NCBI RefSeq assembly: GCF_964204645.1
Contig: NC_134027.1
Span: forward strand, 25,842,485-25,906,484
Length of the DNA: 64,000 bases
From: Tubulanus polymorphus
Lineage: Eukaryota; Nemertea; Palaeonemertea; Tubulaniformes; Tubulanidae
Reading direction: 5' to 3'
The notes under the pieces were generated by a model. That model was not told where the DNA came from, made no database searches, and worked only from the letters and a program-made list of their open reading frames with translations. Within the stretch, counting starts at the first letter, position 1, and every line of letters begins with the position of its first letter. The position numbers were made by a program, and so were the translations under genes. Positions 56,124 through 64,000 of the stretch are shown one piece after another.

Positions 56124-56945
56124 GATCTCACTAGTCATATTGGCCGTTAATAACTGAGACTGGCTTGACGGTCAAAATGACGAGTTATGACGCGCATAAT
56201 CTCAAAGGCCATCTCCTTTTATTGGTACAGCTTTAAGATGTCCTATAAATCATGTTGGACAGGTGTTAGAAAATAAGCAGTTATATATATCTTACACATA
56301 TATATTGATAAATAAATGATTATCAATTACTATTTTTAGGCCTAAAGCTACAGATATAATGAATATTAGGACGGGAAGGTTAGAACTAGTGACCAGCGAG
56401 GAAGATGTGCCTTGATTAATGATACTGCGGACATTCTTATCGAGATCTTCTACAGCGAGAAACCTCAGTCCTTTTCACCAGTGGATCCAGCTGTAACCTA
56501 ACTGATAAGCGAGAACAATTCACCATCATCAATCCCATCACTAGGTAACACAGGTCATTAACTATACACACAAACGTGGCTGACAAAAACCTTAAAAAAC
56601 TTCTCCGTCAGAACTGTCACATAACAGAAATAGACTGAGCTTATACAGCCGTATCGATCATTCTGGCTGAGACTTGGGTTAATTTCGGTAATTATCTGAC
56701 CGTCGATGGTTGAATTAGTTGCTTCACAGTTGGCCAATGACTGATCGTGGTCATTAGCTACACGGTGATGACCATATTATATCCTATTAGCTAATTTGTT
56801 CAATGAAACGTGTACGGCAGAATCTACACCAGGTTTCCTAATACTCTAGTGTTTTATATTGACGCGCGACTTTCCTGCAAACTTTTATCCTGTAGTTCAT
56901 GATCCCAGCGCAGAAATTGACAAGGGCCACAGACTTTATGACAGT
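56124..56945. other. No gene recognised
   Basis: AT-rich intergenic sequence without a supported feature. Confidence 0.5.
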
Positions 56946-57190
56946 AAACCCCCTATATTCGGTCCCCTAATAAACACAGTCAACCCCCTATATTTTGCCC
57001 CCTAATAAACCACAGTCAACCCCCTATATTCTGCCCCCTAATAAACCACAATCAAACCCCTATATTCTGCCCCCTAATAAACCACAGTCAACCCCCTATA
57101 TTCTGCCCCCTAATAAACCACAGTCAACCCCTATATTCTGCCCCCCCTTAAACCACAGTCAACCCCCTATATTCTGCCCCCTAATAAACC
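56946..57190. repeat. 36-bp tandem repeat
   Basis: About seven units built from AACCACAGTCAACCCCCTAT and ATTCTGCCCCCTAAT. The period is divisible by three, so a frame through it reads a repeated PPNKPQSTPYIL peptide. Single-base length changes in the later units break the pattern. Confidence 0.85.
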
Positions 57191-57584
57191 GCCTAACGCT
57201 AGGTTTTGTTTTTGTCAGTGAATTTCATCTCGGAATTTGTCAAAATCAACCCCGGATCTACCGCCACACTCTATATAAAACCAACACCGAAAATCACTTG
57301 GACAGTATATCGGGGTTGGTTGACTGTAGATTTGTTAAAGAAATGAAGGTATTTCTAGAGATTTAAGCTGAAATTCTTTGTTTCTTACTTTCCGTATATT
57401 TCGGTTCGTACAACGTTTGATAGGTCGCGCCTCTGTTCCGAGACTCGCAGGTCGCGATGATCGTATTGGGACCCATTGATATCAGTTTCTTGGTAAGACG
57501 ACATACATATCAATCAATCTAGGAAAATACAAACGAGATGAGGGTGACATCAGTATCGGCTAAATCACGAATGAACTCAGAGTA

Positions 57585-57751
57585 CAGGGTCCAGATCCAG
57601 ATATCAAAGTTAACTCGTTGGGTTAAAATCAGATGATTTCCAGGACCCTGTTCCACAGTTCTGAGTTCAGATTTGACACAGAGTTAATCAGTGAAAATGA
57701 ACTGATTCTATCTTAAAGAGTGGACTCTAACTCGTGAAACTGGGTACACGT
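57585..57751. repeat. MITE-like elements, family B (two partial copies)
   Basis: CAGGGTCCAGATCCAGATAT opens the first; AGGACCCTGTTCCACAGTTC and CTCGTGAAACTGGGTACAC bound the second. Confidence 0.65.
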
Positions 57752-58387
57752 ATAACTAACTCTGCTTGGAATTGGCATTTTATACTTGATCCAGTACTGC
57801 CTACATCATCTTGTGCATACTAAGTGTACCCTCGTTACAACAAACTTCAGGAGACCAGAAAATCGGTTCGTTATAACGGTCGTTGTAACGAGGTTTCATA
57901 CTTATTTTGAAAAATCTGGAGTTTCCGTTCAGATTTTTTTTGTACCCTGAGCTCAAAAATATAGTAGAATTTATGGAGCAATAAATTTCGATTCGAACGT
58001 GAATCTGATGGACTGTACACATGACCACATGATTAACAATGCGAGCTGATGATCATGTTGCTCTATATAAACACGTACCGGACAGTAATTACCCGGTGAC
58101 CACGAAGCTTATCTCGTCTACGAGATTGCATTTTTAACGGCCCCGCAGAATTAATTGCTTTCGTGGGTAATCAGCCTAAACTACAACCCCCCCCCCTCTC
58201 CTGCAATCAACGACGTGTCTCAAGCAGTAATTAGTTGTTAGCGATTTGTTTAAGGATGCATTTCTGATTAGGTTTCGCACACGCCCGAACGACGAACAAA
58301 AGATTTACGTTTCACCTAGAAACTGAAAATCATCCCGACATAAAAATTCAAATGGCCGTATCGCAGTGTACATCACCCCCACTCCCC
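57752..58387. other. No gene recognised
   Basis: Includes a C9-10 run near 58186. No supported gene or RNA. Confidence 0.5.
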
Positions 58388-58535
58388 GGGGCCGGTTCCA
58401 TCATCATGGCTTAGACTTACGACCAGTCTAAGGCTATCTTAGTTTTTATAGCTAATCGAACAGCTTAAGACCAGCCTTAAGATTTAAGACAACTTTTGGA
58501 CTTAAATCTCGACCTTAAGTCTGGAACCGGCCCCT
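58388..58535. mobile_element. MITE-like element, family A, complete copy
   Basis: GGGGCCGGTTCCATCATCAT at the left and TTAAGTCTGGAACCGGCCCC at the right are inverted repeats, with a single internal unit. Confidence 0.8.
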
Positions 58536-59834
58536 GGGTATCCAGGTTAGACAGCCTTAGATCGAGCGCAAAAATAGAAAGTATAAAAAAGACTCCTAGA
58601 AATCTAAGATAACATGCCTGTTCTGGTTGAACAAAAGAGTTAGTGATATTTCCAATATTCCGTTGGGTGATGGGGCTTATGATATACATGCCCAATTTTG
58701 GGGGTGCAACCTTCCCTAATTCAGGCCCTGGATTCACCCCTGCCAGACCAGTTTCCATTGTTAGCCGACGCGTTTTCTGGATAACACTAATTTTCGGTCG
58801 ATTGGAAGCGAAATGAAGGTGAAGAACACGCAGTTCGGATTGCCGCCGGATTTCGCCTTTCAAATCGATGATTGTGATGCGCTCTCGAGACAGTAATTCC
58901 CAGCGCAACCTTTCAGATTGACATCTAGCTTCAATTGCATTCTTCGTTTGCTTTGAGACTAATTAGTTTTTTCTGTACGGCGAAGATCGGTTTTAGACGC
59001 CGCTAATTGAAGAAGAGTATTAGGTTTTTCAGTAGTCTATACCAATCACCCCTCGCGCTACTTACAACATCTGTGCGCGTCGGTTTCAAAGAGGCGAAAT
59101 ATTTGCGAGGTTTCCGTGTTCGTCTTTTTACCGGGTTAAACGACGTTTAAATTTGATATCGTGTCCTCATTTATTTCTCGTCGCATAACATCAATAGCTC
59201 GTTAATAAATAATAGACCAACAGTTTGAAACTGTATAAACAGAAGACGAATGATAGACTGTAAAAACCATCAAATAAAAGGCACATTTCGATACTTTGTT
59301 TTACGTCTTCTGGCAATCGGCAGTTCTGAGTGACTAATCAGTCACTGAATCGTAAAAAAACATCTAAACACTTTTTTCGTCTCAGCTTCCAGAATTTGCC
59401 TCTTTTCCTTAGTCATTAAAGTTGCAATAATCATCGGCTCGTCACTGCGAGCTGTTTATAGAGCACAGTAGCTACTGCGCGTATGTTATAGATCTGTAGG
59501 CTAATTGACACGCTGATCAAAGCGCCGAGATGACCGGACCGAGTACACACACGCATCACTAGTTTGAAAAAAGAAGCCTGCTTTCTCGCCTTGAGCAATA
59601 AATGCGAAACATATTAATGACAATCGATCATTCGTTTCGTATCCGGACGTTATTTTCAGCCTTCGTTTCCGCAGTTTTGCCTGTCGGACATTATAAACCC
59701 AGCTCCAACCCGACGCGCTGCGCAAACAACAGTATCACCAGTTTTTACGCACATCTGTGAACCGATGTTGTTTAATTTCCTGGTTTCAGTTAGTCTTCAG
59801 GCGCCATGGTTGAAATAGTTCGTGCAAAAATCAT
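58536..59834. other. No gene recognised
   Basis: The minus-strand frame 58477-58908 overlaps the MITE-like element and lacks a domain; 59501-59725 likewise. Confidence 0.5.
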
Positions 59835-60019
59835 TGACCGTTCATTGTCTTATAGTTCAATATAACTCGCATGCCGTCAGTATCATTTTATTTTTGTAGT
59901 GTGGAATCTAATTTTTTTTTTAGTGTGGAATTTCCATCGTTTTGTTAGGTAAATAAAGCAATCGATTTAGTTCACATGTTCGCCGCTAATGATATACATA
60001 GGGGCAGCACTTGACGATC
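59835..60019. repeat. Family F element, second copy
   Basis: The left part TCATTGACCGTTCATTGTCT matches the flank of the first copy near 55895. The right end CATAGGGGCAGCACTTGACG matches its terminus. Confidence 0.6.
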
Positions 60020-63000
60020 AAAATCTGAAACCACCCACGGCGGGCCGGACTCCACTGCTGATGTCCGGTAATTATCTTACGTGATGTCACAGCACGTCAT
60101 CTTTGCCGTTGAATGCAAACGGCTCGACAAACAATACGGTTTCGATTGCTCATAGGACGTTTGTGAAATAGCCCAATTCTGATCATTCATAGAATTCGAA
60201 GAACTAGGAACGCCATACCAATAGTGCAATTCAGCTGCTAGGGCAATCGAGGATTCCACTTATGGTAGGCGAGGATCCGCTAAGTGTCGCTATAGTCGAC
60301 TTCTGCGATCGATTTCTTCTACATTTCAATCAAAACTGAAAGGACTTAGTCTTGAATAAATTAATTATCTATGAAAACTATACCGAACTATATCGAATAA
60401 TATCAACAATAGATGATCGCTAGCGGTACCTAGCGGATTTTTGAGCACTCGACGTTGTATAATCATGCAGGCTGTGAATCCTCCGCGATAGAAACAAATA
60501 GACATCGCCTTGACCCGAAACCGTAAAACGCGACAATTTACTGTTCATTGGTCCCTATAAATCTATCGAGTAATCTCGTGATTGGTAGAAGATCTGGTGG
60601 AGTGGTAAAAGTGCTCTATCAACGATTATCGCTATATCTACGCTCTTTGTACACATTCGTAGCAAATTCATAGCAAAACAACGAAACTGTCTTTTTGCAA
60701 AAGAAACTAACTTGAAAGTTTATCGACGCCTTGGAAAATAATACCAAAACAAACCAATGTAAAATCGTCAGTATTCCCCTGTGTATTAATCTACTACATC
60801 AGTTCACATAGTCGATTACCAGTCTTCGAATTAAACCCTTGAAGACTAATAACTTTTTAAGAATATTAAGTATCAGTAAGCTCGAGTGTGCGGAGATAAT
60901 GAACTATACTGCTGGTGATGTATAGTTGATTTGTGAAATGTCTCCGGAGTCATGATAGCGGGAATTGATTTCGTGAATATAAATGGGGGGCTATAAATCG
61001 CGTGTATTTACCAGACTGAGGATACTCTCTGTATGTAGATGTATAGATAGACGCCACTGTCTGTGTGTATCCGATTTGTAACTGGGACCGCTGTGATGAA
61101 AGATACGGGAACAGCAGACGACATGTCACAAAGGTATGTACCTTTTTTTCCCTCATCATAACTTACTATCGTCATACATTATATCAGATTTATAACTATG
61201 CGTGATGCTTCGAGCCAATGACGTCACAGTTCGGTTAATCGAGCGCCATCTACCGGTGATTCAAGCCTGAAATATAGCCTTCTTTTTTCTTCCCGAACTA
61301 TCTCGACGATCTTACCACCGAAAATATATCTTTAATTCTTCTCTTGATTTGTTGTTCGCAACGAATTGAGTTGGTGTTAGTTGTGAAGCTATGTACACCC
61401 GGTGATGTTTACAGGTCGTTAATCTTACAGAGCACTGATATAGAAGAGCTCCATCCAGACTAATAGCAGTACAGGTATAATTTTTTCTCTTCAAAATTCA
61501 AGCGACTCGTTATCGCAGCTACAAGTGTTTAATCGCCTCGGTAAAACAAATGCTTTGCGCTGTAATCTTCCGATCGTTAACGAGATGAGCGAAGAACGGG
61601 ATGTTTAAATGCTTTTAAGGGAAATCATCGAAAGAAATCTGTTAATACCTCGAAGCGATTCAGCCGTTTTTACTTGTGTTCTGATTATTGTACCCATCAG
61701 CGTCGATATATATGTTTTGTTTTATGTCTTTGTAAGTCAGTCGCTTAGAAAATTGTAAAATTAACCCTTTATGAATAGATCGATCATCGAGTTTACGCGA
61801 TATACACAAAAACCTTTGGGCTCGAGCCCCTAAGATGCAGTGTTATAGATTTTTCATCAGAAGTTCTTCGAAGTGTAATCTGTAACTGTCAGTAAAACAT
61901 ACCAATAACTCATCTATCGATATAGAATGCGATGAAGTTAGAATTAAGGCTGGTGGCTAAGAGCTAAACTATAAAAGACATTCGATTTTATTCTGTGCAT
62001 AAGAATAATATTCTTTTGTTCGCAAGAACACAGGCGAGACATTTAGATTATAGAGCGGGGAGGTTAAGAATGACGCAGAGATAGATATGATGGACGTATC
62101 TGAGATATAAGATATGATATAAGATAACAAGGGCGAATCCAAGCTATATTCCACTGTATATAGTCAGAAAAATGTGAATAACATACTTTCTAGAAGAACC
62201 TAATATAACAGGTCCGGAATGCCTTTAGATACAAGGAAAATTAGTGATTTTTCAAATTTTTCTTGGGGAAGGATATCAAATCCCCTTTAATGAGCTTCGT
62301 CGCCGGTAGATAATTGAGCAGTCATTTTTAGGAATATAGTCATATTTACCGACTGGATCCGCCCCTGGATAAACATAAGATATATACGATAGGGCCTATA
62401 GATATTGATCGAGGTCGGTTCTCGGATGTACTCCACCAACGACAACAGGATTCAAGATTCATCATTAATATTCTACATAAAGAACGATTCTTTTCTTCAC
62501 CTGGAAAACATAAGAAACGTTTTATTCCCATCATTTAAAGACTACCGTTTATAAGGCGAACTGGTAGATTTTATGGCTCCGTAATAGTTCTTGTACACGC
62601 ATGGATTCCTGTCTAATGCCCTTAGTTAACAGTAAATCGAAGGAAACCTGGTAATTAGTTGCCAGGCGACAGTTCTCGTAAATGACCCGAAACTAGTGCA
62701 ATCTGGTACATTTTTAAGGTAGTCAGTATCAGGAATTTCGCATGTAGAAAACCACAACTTACAAACTATAAAATCTGTTTTCCTGACGTTGTTTTAAGAC
62801 CTAGCAACCTCCTTAACTACTGTATCTATGAGTAACCTTGAAGATTAGTACTAGAATGAAGTTGTAACTCGCTCCAAGGTAACAATTCGGTAATAAACTT
62901 TGCTATTCAGAATAGATCTCTGAAGGGAAGAAGTGATCTTTCTGAAAAGTCAGGAAAACAGATTTTGTAGTTAGTATTTCGTCAATATTGTGGGTTATTT

Positions 63001-64000
63001 TATAAATACTATAATGACAGTGACAATATCCGAATTCACATCGTTCGCAAAAAATGGATGTAAATATCAACTGCTGTCGGTTATCGACACGGTATCTATG
63101 GCAATAAAAAACATCGATTTTGCCAAACGTTGCTATAGTGATGCGTTTATTCGTTCCCACGCGCAATTAACAAGATCGTTAGATTTCGCGGGAAGGGAAT
63201 CTCTAGGGGGATTCTTAAAAGAAACCACCGTTACAAGTGTCGCGGATTCATTGGATCTGAGCGGCGTAATGAGATATATCGCTACAGTGAATCAATGCTT
63301 GTGACATTTATATTTCATGGACCTATTTTCCTGTTTATTTTCAATTCTAATTTTGAATTATTTTTCAAAATTTGACTTATACTGAATGAAGAAATCAACT
63401 TTCTACATGGTGCGATGATTATTGTGATCTGTTGGAATCCAGGAGTAGCCAGGCAGCATGCTGATGACTGCATCCAAACCCAATCAACGCGGCTGCAGTC
63501 TCAGGATTGAGTTTTTGTCAGGTAATTATTGTTTGTCAAACCAGAATCCAATCTACAGAACAACAATAGTAGAATAGCCATGTATAATGAGACGTGAAGA
63601 CGATAGGATTGATAATACCCATTACATAAAGATTTCTAAGTTTGAGAAATAAAGTCAATCGATCATGAATTGAAATTAGAATATCTAGCCACGAGAGCCC
63701 TAAGCGTGCGTGGATACATATCCCATCATGGCTTCTCTTTGATATTGGCTGTACTTCAGCTGTTAATCCATGATTCTCAACTCGATGAAATATCTTTATC
63801 CGAATGCTACCGAAATGACAGATTCTATTGTATTTCAGTTTGACTTCAATCGATTTAGGACTTAATCGTTTTCGTGAAACTGGACCCTGGCTGGTTAAAA
63901 TTTAACTAGTTCAATAGAACAAACGATTCAAACAAAGCGATCGTAAATTAGATTCGATTATAGGTATCCATGGTGTCGGAAGTCTCGAGCAAATCGCAAG
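60020..64000. other. Right end; no gene recognised
   Basis: No open frame with a recognisable domain. The 104-codon frame at 62990-63304 is the longest, but shows neither motif nor convincing splice context. A TGGATCCGCCCCTGGATAA element end occurs near 62355. Confidence 0.45.

Noticed and set aside
56995-57366. 123-codon frame with PPNKPQSTPYIL repeats as a gene
   Set aside because: It arises from the 36-bp tandem repeat and continues into unrelated sequence; there is no signal peptide or domain.

Overview
The window looks like nuclear DNA of an invertebrate animal, most likely a spiralian (mollusc-, annelid- or brachiopod-like). It is AT-rich and gene-poor, with spliced genes on both strands whose GT/AG junctions can be read directly. 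It carries a Wnt16-type Wnt gene, short terminal-inverted-repeat (MITE-like) elements, tRNA-derived SINEs and minisatellites. The species cannot be named from the sequence.

Left part (595-16654, minus strand): one large gene can be assembled from eight exons whose phases all fit. A signal-peptide exon lies at 16654-16591. Two exons (8167-8040 and 6060-5931) encode a six-cysteine module with the spacing of the properdin N-terminal domain. Five exons follow, each one thrombospondin type-1 repeat with phase 1 at both ends (5456-5310, 3850-3680, 2760-2590, 1342-1169, 774-595). I read it as a properdin-like secreted protein whose 3' end runs off the left edge. A tRNA-Pro(AGG) gene lies antisense in its last visible intron.

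Middle (19268-25806, plus strand): a complete four-exon Wnt gene best matching Wnt16, 350 or 358 residues depending on the start. It is divergent from the properdin-like gene, with first coding exons about 2.6 kb apart. A nine-codon upstream ORF overlaps the first possible Wnt start and ends one base before the better one. Downstream, a roughly 3 kb segment (SINE plus an intronless class A GPCR gene) is tandemly duplicated: about 25869-29168 and 29169-32007. Both receptor copies are intact, with 8 differences in 365 residues.

Right-middle (33794-40917, plus strand): a five-exon gene for a 386-residue coiled-coil protein that I cannot name. Two RFX X-box-like sites lie upstream of it and in its last intron, which would fit a ciliary role but does not prove one.

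Right part (40918-64000): about 23 kb without a convincing gene. It holds a 76-bp minisatellite (41.9-43.4 kb), a pyrimidine tract of about 0.5 kb (48.8-49.3 kb), a 47-bp minisatellite that grew inside a MITE-like element (53.56-54.93 kb), a 36-bp repeat (56.95-57.19 kb) and many inverted-repeat elements. Several TAAT/ATTA-rich stretches could be regulatory. At least five families of short inverted-repeat elements recur across the window. I found no CRISPR array, operon, virus or toxin gene.
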